Assembly (NCBI GenBank): GCA_002428325.1
Contig: DIVR01000045.1
Span: forward strand, 101,877-165,876
Direction of reading: 5' to 3'
Source: a bacterium UBP4_UBA6127
GTDB lineage: Bacteria > UBP4 > UBA4092
DNA: 64,000 bases
In this document: positions 44,672 through 53,338 of the stretch, piece after piece
How the letters are laid out: each line of letters begins with the position of its first letter
How positions within the stretch are numbered: position 1 is the stretch's first letter
The notes under the pieces: model-generated
Seen by the model: only the letters and a program-made list of their open reading frames with translations
Told to the model about the DNA's origin: nothing
Database searches by the model: none
Program-made: the position numbers and the translations under genes

Positions 44672-45853
44672 CTATCGCGTCCCCAACCCTCTATTGATTG
44701 CAGAATGGAATTTATTCCGCAGCCTTGCCACCAATTCAGGCATTTTTTTAAAGAGGACATCCAAGTTTTCTGTATCCGTATCCTTGAGAAAAGTAAACCG
44801 AATCGCTCCCCCAGCTGCCGCCTCCGAAATCCCCATATTCAGGAGAATCCGGCTGGATTGGCTGGTCTCATCCCCACAGATAGAACCGCTGGAAGCTGCC
44901 ACCCCTGCTTCCAATTCCAAAAGAAGCAGTAAGGCTTCTCCCTGGATTCCTTCTACACAAAAACTTAAGTGATGAGGCAATCTCTTCTGGGAATGCCCGG
45001 TCCAAATCAGATTGGGTATTGATGATGCCAGGTTAGCCTTTGTATAATCCCGTAAATTTACCAGGTGGGTCATCCTTGACGGCATCTCCTGCAAAGCCAG
45101 CTGGGCTGCCATCCCTAATCCCACAATACCGGGAAGATTATGGGTGCCAGGCCGATGATGCTCCTCATGCTTTCCCCCATACATCAAGGGAGCCAGATAA
45201 GTCCCTCGCCGAAGATACATGGCAGCAATACCCGGAGGACCATAAAACTGGTTTCCTGCCAAACTGAGGGCATCCAGATTTAACTCTCTGACATCCATGG
45301 GAATCTGCCCTACAGCCGCCACCCCATCCGAAAAAAAGGCGATTTGATGATTCTGGCAGAAATTCCCAATTTCCTTTAAAGGTTGGAGTGTCCCCACTTC
45401 CCCATTCGCGGTGGTTATAGCGATCAGGATGGTTTGCTTTCGTATGGCCTCTTCCAGAGACTCCAAAGAAGTCAACCCTTGGGAATCCACGGGAAGAATA
45501 CTTATTTCATATCCTTCTTTTTCCAAAGCCCTTGCTGTGAAAAGCACCGATTCATGCTCCAACCCACTCAGAATAAGATGGTTCCCTTTTTCTCTCAAGG
45601 AATGAGCCATGCCAATCAATGCCATATTGTTGGATTCGGTCCCGGTGGAAGTGAAGATAACCTCATCCGGGAATGAACCTATCAAAATCGCTACTTGTTG
45701 CCGGGCCTTCTCTACGGCCTTTTGGGATTTTCCTCCCAGTCCATGCCGAGAAAGAGGGTTTCCATGGCAGCCTGTCAGATAGGGATACATCGCCTCTAAT
45801 ACCCTTGAGTCTATTGGGGTCTGAGTAATTGAGTCCAGGAAAAGTTCTTGCAT
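44672..45853 (-). CDS. cysteine desulfurase (NifS/IscS)-like protein lacking the PLP lysine
   Basis: 393 residues of fold type I class V aminotransferase. Expected blocks are present: FTSTGTESNN near 69, GLEHES near 97, ANGEVG near 150, and the persulfide cysteine region SSGSICGDE near 325. But the PLP-lysine motif, normally SxHKxYGPKG, reads LAGNQFYGPPG: His is Asn and Lys is Gln. The AQxxG block that stacks on PLP is also altered (DGVAAVG). The protein therefore cannot form the usual internal aldimine and is either a pseudoenzyme or has changed chemistry. It follows the MarR gene by 20 bases on the same strand. Confidence 0.8.
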   Translation of the reverse strand: MQELFLDSITQTPIDSRVLEAMYPYLTGCHGNPLSRHGLGGKSQKAVEKARQQVAILIGSFPDEVIFTSTGTESNNMALIGMAHSLREKGNHLILSGLEHESVLFTARALEKEGYEISILPVDSQGLTSLESLEEAIRKQTILIAITTANGEVGTLQPLKEIGNFCQNHQIAFFSDGVAAVGQIPMDVRELNLDALSLAGNQFYGPPGIAAMYLRRGTYLAPLMYGGKHEEHHRPGTHNLPGIVGLGMAAQLALQEMPSRMTHLVNLRDYTKANLASSIPNLIWTGHSQKRLPHHLSFCVEGIQGEALLLLLELEAGVAASSGSICGDETSQSSRILLNMGISEAAAGGAIRFTFLKDTDTENLDVLFKKMPELVARLRNKFHSAINRGLGTR

Positions 45854-45873
45854 GAAGTCTCTCTGGAAAAAGG

Positions 45874-46464
45874 TTAAACAATCTTTCTATCAGGATGGTT
45901 ATATGGATCCAGGCAATGGCCCCATTGCTTATTGATTTCACATTGTTCTACAAAAGCTGTTCCACAATTCAAGCAAAGGATTTGCGATAAATCTTTTTCT
46001 TCCAGGGAGGCCCTGATAAAAGCTTCCAGCCCCTGATAAAAAGATTCTTTCTGTTCAGGGGGCATCCGCTCAATAATGGTTCGAACCCGTTCCAACCGAT
46101 AATTTCGGATGGATTCAACTATTTGTTTTCCCCGCTGGGTCAGTCGGGCATAATATACCCGATTATCATCCATATCATTTTCACGAGTTACCCATTTATG
46201 TTCTTCCAGCCGGTCCACAAATTTTGTAGCCGCCGGCCTGCTGATGGATAATCCAGTGGCTAGATGGGTTACCGGGCATTTCATCCCATGCCGGTATATA
46301 TATAATAAAACCTCAAACTGGGAGGGGGTAACAGCTTCCGAACAGATGGCTTCCAAGGTAACAGGATTCAATAACTGGTCCATGACTTCAGACAATAAAT
46401 CCGCCAGTAATTCACCATACCGGGTTGCTTTATCCAGCTTGTCCTGGTTATTATCAACAGCCAT
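45874..46464 (-). CDS. MarR-family regulator with a cysteine-rich C-terminal extension
   Basis: 196 residues. A winged-helix domain (about 20-145) has GLSISRPAATKFVDRLEEHKW as recognition helix and a DDNRVYYARLTQRG wing. The C-terminal extension has four cysteines spaced CLNC, then VEQC and GHC, about 25 residues in all, suitable for binding a metal or iron-sulfur cluster, so redox or metal sensing is plausible. It leads an operon with the desulfurase-like gene. A palindrome-like sequence overlaps its ribosome binding region, and a better one lies before the divergent AI-2E-type gene. Confidence 0.85.
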   Translation of the reverse strand: MAVDNNQDKLDKATRYGELLADLLSEVMDQLLNPVTLEAICSEAVTPSQFEVLLYIYRHGMKCPVTHLATGLSISRPAATKFVDRLEEHKWVTRENDMDDNRVYYARLTQRGKQIVESIRNYRLERVRTIIERMPPEQKESFYQGLEAFIRASLEEKDLSQILCLNCGTAFVEQCEINKQWGHCLDPYNHPDRKIV

Positions 46465-46479
46465 GTTTCCCAGCCTTCC

Positions 46480-46493
46480 TTAAGATAAACTAA
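46480..46493. promoter_or_regulatory. candidate MarR autoregulatory site
   Basis: TTAAGATAAACTAA lies 15 bases before the regulator start and matches the core of the 46605 palindrome at 10 of 14 positions. Confidence 0.35.
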
Positions 46494-46604
46494 CAACCGA
46501 CACTTATCCTATTTAACTAGAGGTTGGAAGCCCTGTCAAGAATTGTTCACAAATTAACAGGGTATAAATCAAGCAGACTCTGGAATCCCTACCGGGAATA
46601 TGGT

Positions 46605-46624
46605 AACTTAGTAGATACTAAGTT
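46605..46624. promoter_or_regulatory. MarR-type operator candidate upstream of the AI-2E-type gene
   Basis: AACTTAGTAGATACTAAGTT: 9-bp perfect arms with a 2-base centre, the length and symmetry of MarR boxes, 36 bases before the start of the next gene and near the regulator gene. Confidence 0.6.
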
Positions 46625-46660
46625 TCTTTTTCCAGTCCGTTTTAACCAGGTAAATTCGTT

Positions 46661-47722
46661 ATGCAGGACAAACAACCTGTCTCAGGGTCCAAGACCCTGC
46701 AAAATACTTTTTATATACTGGCTATAGTAGCCCTTTTTACAGTTATTTGCTGGTTCGGTAAAACTGTTATCACCACGATAGCTGTTTCATTTATGATATC
46801 CCTGGCATTGGAACCGGCAGTCCTTCTCCTGGAAAAAATCCGATTACCCCGTTGGTTTGCTGTATTGACCGTCATTTTTATTACCTTGGTGGTGGTACTG
46901 ACCCTCTCTACCCTTCTTTTTCAAAGGAGCCAGGGGTTTGTCAACAGCCTCCCTAAATATAAACATAAAATCGAAAAAATATCCGAGGATATTCAGGCTC
47001 GTATCACCCGATTTCAAAAAGCAACTGAAAATATCATTCCCCAGACCACTCCGGAGACTACCAAACAAGTCCGTGAAGTAAAAATCCAGGATGACAGTAA
47101 TATGTCTCATGCCATTTCGGCTGTCTTGGAATTTTTATCCCATGCCATTTTAATACCCTTTATTGTCTTTTTTATCCTGATTGCCAGGGATGATGTGCGA
47201 AATAACATTGCCAACCTATTTGGAAATGAAAACCGGAATTCAGCCATGGAAGCCATTGACCAGATCCAAGCCCAGATGATTGGTTTTCTGAGTGGAAATA
47301 TGGTCTCGGTTTTGATTCTTTGGGTAGCTACCAGCTTGGGATTTATGCTGGTAGGTGTCGATTATGCTTTGGTAAATGCGGGAATATTTGCAATCTGCAA
47401 TATTATTCCTATTATTGGGGTCGTGATAGGTCTATTACCCCCGGTGGTCCTGATTTTTCTGGAAACAGAATCTTTTTTCCGAGTCGCCTGGGTCGCCGGA
47501 TTTGGAATGCTCATGCACTTGATTTATGCTAATGTGCTTTCGCCCAAACTGGTGGGTGCCAGAGTTAAATTGAATCCAGTCGCTATTCTTTTTGCCATGG
47601 TCTATTGGGCATGGTTATGGGGAATAACCGGGCTGATACTGGCCATTCCCCTGGTGGCAGCTATCAAAACCGTTTGCGACCATGTGGAACCCTGGAAACC
47701 TATCGGCAAACTCATGGAATAA
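46661..47722 (+). CDS. AI-2E family transporter (PF01594-type permease)
   Basis: 353 residues with seven to eight hydrophobic helices and a hydrophilic middle region (about 90-150). The motifs ISLALEPAVLLLEKI, HAILIPFIVFFILI, GVDYALVNAGIFAICNIIPI, HLIYANVLSPKLVGARV and the late AIPLVAAIK are typical. Members export autoinducer-2 or act as Na+/H+ or other exporters, and specificity cannot be deduced. A MarR-type palindrome precedes it. Confidence 0.93.
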   Translation: MQDKQPVSGSKTLQNTFYILAIVALFTVICWFGKTVITTIAVSFMISLALEPAVLLLEKIRLPRWFAVLTVIFITLVVVLTLSTLLFQRSQGFVNSLPKYKHKIEKISEDIQARITRFQKATENIIPQTTPETTKQVREVKIQDDSNMSHAISAVLEFLSHAILIPFIVFFILIARDDVRNNIANLFGNENRNSAMEAIDQIQAQMIGFLSGNMVSVLILWVATSLGFMLVGVDYALVNAGIFAICNIIPIIGVVIGLLPPVVLIFLETESFFRVAWVAGFGMLMHLIYANVLSPKLVGARVKLNPVAILFAMVYWAWLWGITGLILAIPLVAAIKTVCDHVEPWKPIGKLME

Positions 47723-47838
47723 GTTTTTTTACTTTTCATTCTCTTTCCCAATATTATTTCTTGATTTTTTCTCTAACTTCTGTTTATGATGTAGGCAATT
47801 AATGCAATAAATGATTTCATTATATTCAGGGGATATCC

Positions 47839-48144
47839 ATGGCAAGAAAAATCACCCGTTCGATTCATGATTTTATATTACCTGAAGTAATGTGTCATGA
47901 GAAAAATCTGTCCAAGCAACAAAGAGATATCCTACAGGAAGCAGTCAAGCAATTCGATGAAGCCATCATGGCAATCCCTACCGATGAAGATGCCTGGTAT
48001 GGGAAAGCTCTTTCCCTCTATAAACTGGGGTTAACCGGAAAAGCTGAAGAGTGCCTGAAGCAAGCAGATAAACTTTCACAAACAAAAGGGACTGGCTCTG
48101 GCAGAAAACAGGTTGATCCTGTTAAAAAAGCTCCAGGCTTTTAG
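47839..48144 (+). CDS. small TPR-like protein
   Basis: 101 residues, cytoplasmic. One TPR-like helical pair is visible (about 33-85: EAVKQFDEAIMA, DAWYGKALSLYKLG, KAEECLKQAD). It is probably a protein-interaction module; partner unknown. GGGGAT precedes the ATG. Its 3' end overlaps the convergent SGNH hydrolase gene by 23 bases. Confidence 0.65.
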   Translation: MARKITRSIHDFILPEVMCHEKNLSKQQRDILQEAVKQFDEAIMAIPTDEDAWYGKALSLYKLGLTGKAEECLKQADKLSQTKGTGSGRKQVDPVKKAPGF

Positions 48145-48817
48145 CAATTTCCTGGAATATCAGCTGATGCCCTTTTTCATTGGGATGAATATGATCATCC
48201 TGCATAAAACCTTCCGAAGACCCAAACCACCCGATTTCTTTTGCCCAGCGTTTATGGATATCCAGAAAAGAAACGGATGTTTCCTTCGCTACTCTTTCAA
48301 TGGCCTGGTTATAGGGCCGAATGGCTTTTTCACTTAAAGGCACCGCAAACACCGGGGTGGTCATTAATATCACATCCGCTTTGGATTGGCTTTTGATTTT
48401 ACTGACCATGGCCTTCAACTGGGATTCAAACTCAGCTACCGGGACTTTATTTTTTAGGTCATTGCCGCCAAAAGCAATCAAAACCAGATCCGGCCTGTGA
48501 TTTAACACAGTTGAATCCAGCCGATTCAGCCCACCGGCTGCGGTATCTCCGGGTATTCCGGAATTAAAAACCTGAGTCCGGTCAAAAGCAGTTGTGTTCT
48601 TTAGATATTTGCGGAACTGGAACACATAATTATTTTCTTCACCCTGCCCGGCTGTAATTGAATCTCCTAAAAATACAATACAGAGATGTTGACCGCCCCG
48701 CATTTTAGCCAAAAAAGCGGTGGGGTGGTCATAAACCGGTCCCCTTGCCGAAAGATATAGAAGGGTCAGGAAAATTATGGGAAGAAAAAAGGCAAACACA
48801 TACCATCGAATTTTCAT
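48122..48817 (-). CDS. exported SGNH/GDSL hydrolase
   Basis: 231 residues with an N-terminal signal anchor (about 5-25). The SGNH blocks are intact: FLGDSITAG (Ser near 52), NSGIPGDTA (Gly), GGNDL (Asn) and DDHIHPNEKG (Asp and His near 212). It resembles arylesterase/lysophospholipase or acetylhydrolase forms; the substrate is unknown. It lies 30 bases downstream of the antiporter gene on the same strand and may be cotranscribed. Confidence 0.9.
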   Translation of the reverse strand: MKIRWYVFAFFLPIIFLTLLYLSARGPVYDHPTAFLAKMRGGQHLCIVFLGDSITAGQGEENNYVFQFRKYLKNTTAFDRTQVFNSGIPGDTAAGGLNRLDSTVLNHRPDLVLIAFGGNDLKNKVPVAEFESQLKAMVSKIKSQSKADVILMTTPVFAVPLSEKAIRPYNQAIERVAKETSVSFLDIHKRWAKEIGWFGSSEGFMQDDHIHPNEKGHQLIFQEIAKSLELF

Positions 48818-48847
48818 TCCAACCTTCTTTCATCCTGGCACCGATTG

Positions 48848-50170
48848 TCAGGACTGAGAGGATTCATCATCTTCATCATTATCTTCCACGTGGGCGACTG
48901 ATTCATATACTTCAGTCTCCACCTCTTCCACCACACTTGGAAATACAAATCTTAACAAGACGGGTGTTGCTAGAGTGGTAACCAGAACCATGATAACCAT
49001 GATGCTGAAAATATTCTCATCAATAATCTTATGGGAAAGACCATATCCTGCGACAATCAAGCCCACTTCTCCACGGGAAATCATTCCCACACCCACTCGC
49101 AGGGATTCCTGGGTATTGAACCCGGTCATCCGGGAGCCAAGCCCGCATCCGATTATTTTAGACAGAATCGCCAGAACTATGACCGCTAGCAGGAAAAACC
49201 AATCATTGCCCAGTTTTGTAGCATCCGCCCGAAGGCCAATGCTGATAAAGAAAACCGGCACAAATAAGGAATAAGTAATAGGATGTATCCCCCGGTCAAT
49301 CCGTTCTTTATATTTCGTTTGAGCAAATAAGACCCCGGCAATATATGAACCAGTAATAGCAGCCACTTCCCCCAGATATTCTGCCGCAAAAGCATAAATA
49401 AATGCCACCACCAAAACAAAAGCCATGAGTACCTGGCTGGCAGGGATTTTTAATACTTTTTCAGTGATTTTCTCCAGGTATCGGTTGCCCAACCACCAGG
49501 CAACAGTAAAGAAAGCCACTATTTTAAACAGGATTAAGGGTATTTCCATGACTCCTCCGGAGGAGCCATCCTTGACAGTAAAGGCTACTACCAGGGAGAG
49601 GACAATAATCCCCAGAATATCATCAATCACAGCGGCTCCCAGGATAGTCGCTCCTTCTTTGGAACGTAACTGGTTAAGTTCCATCAAGGTCTGAGCGCTG
49701 ATACTTACAGAAGTGGCTGTCAGAATCGCACCGATAAACAAGCTCTGGGACCAGCTATGTTGAAAGATATGCGCTATCAACATGGCTGAAAGAAGCGGAA
49801 GAATGACACCCCCAATGGCAACCCAGAAAGCTGTTTTACCAACTTTCTTCATTTCCTTCAGGTCAGTTTCCATGCCGGCCACAAACATCAGGAGAATGAC
49901 CCCGATTTCCGCTAGATCCTCTACGATATATTCAAATATATATGGTTTTACCCCAAAAGATGTATAGGTAGCCATTACCTCGGGAGTTAATCCGGGAGTT
50001 TCAAAAACCGGCCAATGCAGAAAATTAAGTAAGGTGGGTCCTAATATTAATCCAGCAAGGATTTCACCCAATACCGCCGGTTGGCCAAACCGATTAGCCA
50101 AAGCGCCGGATAACTTGGCAATAAAAATGATAAAACTTAATAAGAGTAAAAATTGGAGAATATGGTTCAT
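48848..50170 (-). CDS. cation:proton antiporter (CPA2 type), second paralogue
   Basis: 440 residues, about twelve helices. FGQPAVLGEILAGLILGPTL near 27, MFVAGMETDLKEMKKVG near 95, GAAVIDDILGIIVLS near 178 (the ion-binding acidic pair) and a late SRGEVGLIVAGYG are the KefB/NhaS3-type blocks. An acidic C-terminal tail (about 415-440) replaces any RCK domain. It exchanges K+ or Na+ for H+. Confidence 0.92.
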   Translation of the reverse strand: MNHILQFLLLLSFIIFIAKLSGALANRFGQPAVLGEILAGLILGPTLLNFLHWPVFETPGLTPEVMATYTSFGVKPYIFEYIVEDLAEIGVILLMFVAGMETDLKEMKKVGKTAFWVAIGGVILPLLSAMLIAHIFQHSWSQSLFIGAILTATSVSISAQTLMELNQLRSKEGATILGAAVIDDILGIIVLSLVVAFTVKDGSSGGVMEIPLILFKIVAFFTVAWWLGNRYLEKITEKVLKIPASQVLMAFVLVVAFIYAFAAEYLGEVAAITGSYIAGVLFAQTKYKERIDRGIHPITYSLFVPVFFISIGLRADATKLGNDWFFLLAVIVLAILSKIIGCGLGSRMTGFNTQESLRVGVGMISRGEVGLIVAGYGLSHKIIDENIFSIMVIMVLVTTLATPVLLRFVFPSVVEEVETEVYESVAHVEDNDEDDESSQS

Positions 50171-50271
50171 TACTGAAGGTCCTTCCCGTCATCATTCAGG
50201 AAAGTAATTATTTTCCTGAAAAAATATACTTATCATCATAACGTTATTTTTCCAGGGATTCCAGTTTTTAT

Positions 50272-50310
50272 GAAAAAGGAAACCTGCCAAAGTACCGGCA
50301 AGTTTCCTTT
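50272..50310 (-). terminator. intrinsic terminator after the zinc-ribbon response regulator
   Basis: GGAAACTTGCC and GGCAGGTTTCC pair on the minus strand around a short loop, followed by TTTTTCAT. The other strand also ends in TTTATT, so it may work both ways. Confidence 0.8.
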
Positions 50311-50373
50311 ATTGAACTCAATCATCCCGAATCATCCGGGTGAAATTTAGTTATCTTAATTATTCGTTGATTC

Positions 50374-51039
50374 CTAAACGGAAGGGGACTGTTCTTTATC
50401 AGAGACTGTTTCTCCCTCATTTTCACCAGGTGAAGAATTGTCGTCTTTATCAACGGTTTCTTCTTCCTCCACAAGATGGGGGGGAATAGGGGTCAGCCCG
50501 AAGTAACGTTCAACCATATCATTTAGAATATTTAAAAGGACATCATTATCATAAGGCTTCACCACAAAGGCATCAATCCCATATTCCAAAGCTTTAGCCT
50601 TTGCTTCAGCTCCGGTATAAAAACCGGTTCCCAGCACCACAGGCAGATGCGCCAATTTTTCAGTTTCTCTGATTTTTTTGGTTAAAGCCCATCCATCCAT
50701 ACCCGGCAGGAAAATATCCAGCACCACTCCATCCGGACAATTCTCCATTAATATTTCATAACCGATTTCAGCATTCGTTGCCTGAACCGTCTCGTAACCG
50801 GCAAAGTATAATTGCTGTTTAAGAATTTCTAAAATATCCTCATCATCATCAATAATCAGGATTTTGGGACGGCGTTGGGTTTTGTTTGCATCAATGACCA
50901 ATTTTTCTTCATACCCTTCCGGGCGAAACAACATCGTTTGGCATCGTTGGCAACACCATAGATGCGGCCTGAAATATTTGGGCGGGGCTTTCTGTAAAAT
51001 CAGAAGATTTCCGCATTTGGGACAGCGATCAGTAATCAA
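50374..51039 (-). CDS. single-domain response regulator with an N-terminal zinc ribbon
   Basis: 221 residues. A zinc-ribbon-like head (CPKCG at 6-10 and CCQRC near 29-33) precedes a REC domain (about 53-170) with the pocket LIIDDDED, phospho-acceptor in VLDIFLPGMDGW and VVKPYDND. A low-complexity acidic tail (about 185-221) ends it. There is no output domain, so it may act by protein interaction like CheY. The zinc ribbon could contact nucleic acid or protein. No kinase is adjacent. Confidence 0.85.
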   Translation of the reverse strand: MITDRCPKCGNLLILQKAPPKYFRPHLWCCQRCQTMLFRPEGYEEKLVIDANKTQRRPKILIIDDDEDILEILKQQLYFAGYETVQATNAEIGYEILMENCPDGVVLDIFLPGMDGWALTKKIRETEKLAHLPVVLGTGFYTGAEAKAKALEYGIDAFVVKPYDNDVLLNILNDMVERYFGLTPIPPHLVEEEETVDKDDNSSPGENEGETVSDKEQSPSV

Positions 51040-51182
51040 GTTACCACCCCCTTTACTAACCAGGGTATATTTGCCTCATTGTATAGGGTTCTTAAGCCTT
51101 GAGTCAAGAAAAAAAATCAGGAATGATTACTAATTTGATGAATAGGGGAAGGATATTACCAAAATCGGCATAACTATATCAA

Positions 51183-51222
51183 TAAAATAGGGTGAGGAAG
51201 CTTTTTCTAAAGCACCTCACCC
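51183..51222 (-). terminator. intrinsic terminator after the outer-membrane protein gene
   Basis: On the minus strand GGGTGAGGTGCTTT pairs with AAAGCTTCCTCACCC, followed by TATTTTATT, 26 bases past the stop. Confidence 0.88.
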
Positions 51223-51248
51223 TGATAAAAAACAATTTCTATTGAGGA

Positions 51249-52043
51249 TTAACGAGTCTGCCAATGATAAGTAATTCCTACTCCACAGTTAAAATCTTCA
51301 GTTTTTTTGGTCAGACCAGCTCCAGCGGACCCATAAAGAATAAAATCAGATAGTTGATACTGAATACCCACCCGGGCCAGAGACCTGTCATTATATTTGG
51401 TTGAGCAGGCCTGTCCGGTGATTTCCCCGCCAATAGTCAAAGAATCCGTTACCGGGCCGGTCAGGGCCAATCCATAAGTCATGACATCATCCTGATTAAG
51501 GTTTCTCTCAGGATTCCCCAACAAAGCCAGACCTAAGTTGGCATGAGCCGCCAATTTTCCAAAATGCTTGGTTGCTAAAATAGCCCCATAAACATCCGGT
51601 TCATTCGTACCTAAACCCTCATCATAACTGGCCGAAGGAACTTTAAATCCCATCCTGAATCCTAATGCCGGGATGAAATCTTTTTCATCAATCAGGCGGA
51701 TTTTGGCTGCTAATTGAGGATCTCCGGCACCATATTTATCATGAATATCATTATCAATGCTCAGCAGCGCCCATTCAAATTGTAATTCCACATTATCCCC
51801 CAGCCCGGCCGCCACAGCCATATATGGCGCTTCTATTCGATCTCCATCCAAAGCTGGATTACTGAATGGGTCCACATAACCATCCTGATACTGAATCCCC
51901 AAACTCAGGTCAATTTGGCCTTTGGGAAGGGTATTGGCATCTTCCGTAGCCAAAGGTCTAAGGGTTTCAGCCTGCAGAGGCATCCATACCAGAGTCAACA
52001 AACCTGCTGCCAACATTAATTTAACTAATCTTTCTTTATACAT
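51249..52043 (-). CDS. outer-membrane beta-barrel protein (Phenol_MetA_deg/transporter-like)
   Basis: 264 residues from the ATG that follows GAAGGAG; a Met nine codons earlier overlaps that site. The signal peptide ends near PLQAET. The mature part is made of amphipathic beta strands with alternating hydrophobic residues and ends in an aromatic-containing strand (VGITYHWQ), as barrel proteins do. The pattern ATEDANTLPKGQIDLSLGIQ is characteristic of the PF13557-type family. It is probably a porin or outer-membrane transport protein and the main evidence for an outer membrane here. Confidence 0.75.
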   Translation of the reverse strand: MYKERLVKLMLAAGLLTLVWMPLQAETLRPLATEDANTLPKGQIDLSLGIQYQDGYVDPFSNPALDGDRIEAPYMAVAAGLGDNVELQFEWALLSIDNDIHDKYGAGDPQLAAKIRLIDEKDFIPALGFRMGFKVPSASYDEGLGTNEPDVYGAILATKHFGKLAAHANLGLALLGNPERNLNQDDVMTYGLALTGPVTDSLTIGGEITGQACSTKYNDRSLARVGIQYQLSDFILYGSAGAGLTKKTEDFNCGVGITYHWQTR

Positions 52044-52157
52044 TAATAGCTCCTTCATATTTAATAACAATCATCCAAAGAATTTAACGGGAAGTCGTAT
52101 AAAAATCAAGAGGCAGAAGACCCTCATAAGAATTTCCTGTATTTAAAGACCCCTCCC

Positions 52158-53201
52158 CTAATTCAGAAGATAATTACTGAGGGATACTTTTGACTGGAGG
52201 GAAAAATGCTCAAATCCAAAACCAGAGAGAGTTTGGCAATTCCCCTGGGCATCTTGAAGTTGAATACCCGCTTCGGGAGGCAGTACTTCTCCGATAACGG
52301 TAGCTTTCACACCGGTTTGTTTCTCAAAATCAATTAGGCGTTCTGCTAATCCTTCTTGGGATAGGGTAAAAACCAATTCATAATCTTCCCCACCCTGGAG
52401 AGCAAAATCAGTAGGTTTTTTCTCCAGCATTTCAGCCACTTTACAGGTAGAGGGATGAACGGGGATTTTATCCAGGTAAACCCGGAAACCAACCTTGCCG
52501 GCTTCTGCCAGATTTTTCAGGTCTCGGCCTAAACCATCACTGGAATCAGTCAAAGCTCCATGGTCAATTTGAGCTCCAATCCATCGACCCGCTTCTATCC
52601 TGGGAACAGGATGAAGATGCTTTTCCACCGGATAAGATTTGATTTCAGGCAAAAGCTGCAACTTTCTTCTGAGAATTTCCAGTCCGGCATGAGACCCTCC
52701 CAAATCCCCCGTAACCAGGAGAGCCTGCCCAGGTTTAGCCCCGGATCGATACCCCGTTTGGGAAGGCTCCACTTCTCCCCAGACAACAATATTCAATACT
52801 CCCTGGGAAGAGGTTACCGTATCTCCCCCCGCAATATCGGTACCATAGGCAGCCGCCAGTTCACTCATCCCTTTATACAGGTCTTCTACCCAGCTGACTT
52901 TAGTAATCTCCGGAACACCCAGAGATATCAAAACCAACCGGGGAGTTCCCCCCATAGCCGCAATATCACTTAAATTCCCAGCCATAGCGCGCCAACCTAT
53001 CTCATAGGGAGTCGCAAATTCTTTGGAATAATGCACCCCTTCAACCAGCATATCAGTAGTCAGGAGTCCCAATTTCCCATTGGACAATTCAAATACAGCG
53101 CAATCATCTCCAATGCCCATCGTAACCCCTTTATGGGGAGGGGGAAGCATTGCCGCTATTTTCTGAATTAATCCAAATTCACCAATTTCCTTAATTTTCA
53201 T
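52158..53201 (-). CDS. thiL: ThiL, thiamine-monophosphate kinase
   Basis: 347 residues. IGDDCAVFEL near 30, TTDMLVEGVHY near 48, the AMAGNLSDIAAMGG block near 72, and GGDTVTSS near 124 supply the Mg- and ATP-binding acidic residues; DSSDGLGRDLKN near 217 and QGGEDYELVF near 268 complete the PurM-like fold. It phosphorylates thiamine monophosphate to the cofactor thiamine diphosphate. No other thi gene is near. Confidence 0.96.
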   Translation of the reverse strand: MKIKEIGEFGLIQKIAAMLPPPHKGVTMGIGDDCAVFELSNGKLGLLTTDMLVEGVHYSKEFATPYEIGWRAMAGNLSDIAAMGGTPRLVLISLGVPEITKVSWVEDLYKGMSELAAAYGTDIAGGDTVTSSQGVLNIVVWGEVEPSQTGYRSGAKPGQALLVTGDLGGSHAGLEILRRKLQLLPEIKSYPVEKHLHPVPRIEAGRWIGAQIDHGALTDSSDGLGRDLKNLAEAGKVGFRVYLDKIPVHPSTCKVAEMLEKKPTDFALQGGEDYELVFTLSQEGLAERLIDFEKQTGVKATVIGEVLPPEAGIQLQDAQGNCQTLSGFGFEHFSLQSKVSLSNYLLN

Positions 53202-53338
53202 ATAAACCCGCCTATGGGGAAAAGATACTAAAGGGAACTCTGCACAACCCCATACCTTTCAGTCCCGATTTCAGACTCACAATAATAATGGATTGAATTC
53301 AAGAGTTCCTGTCAACATCCGCTCAATCAGTCAGTTTA

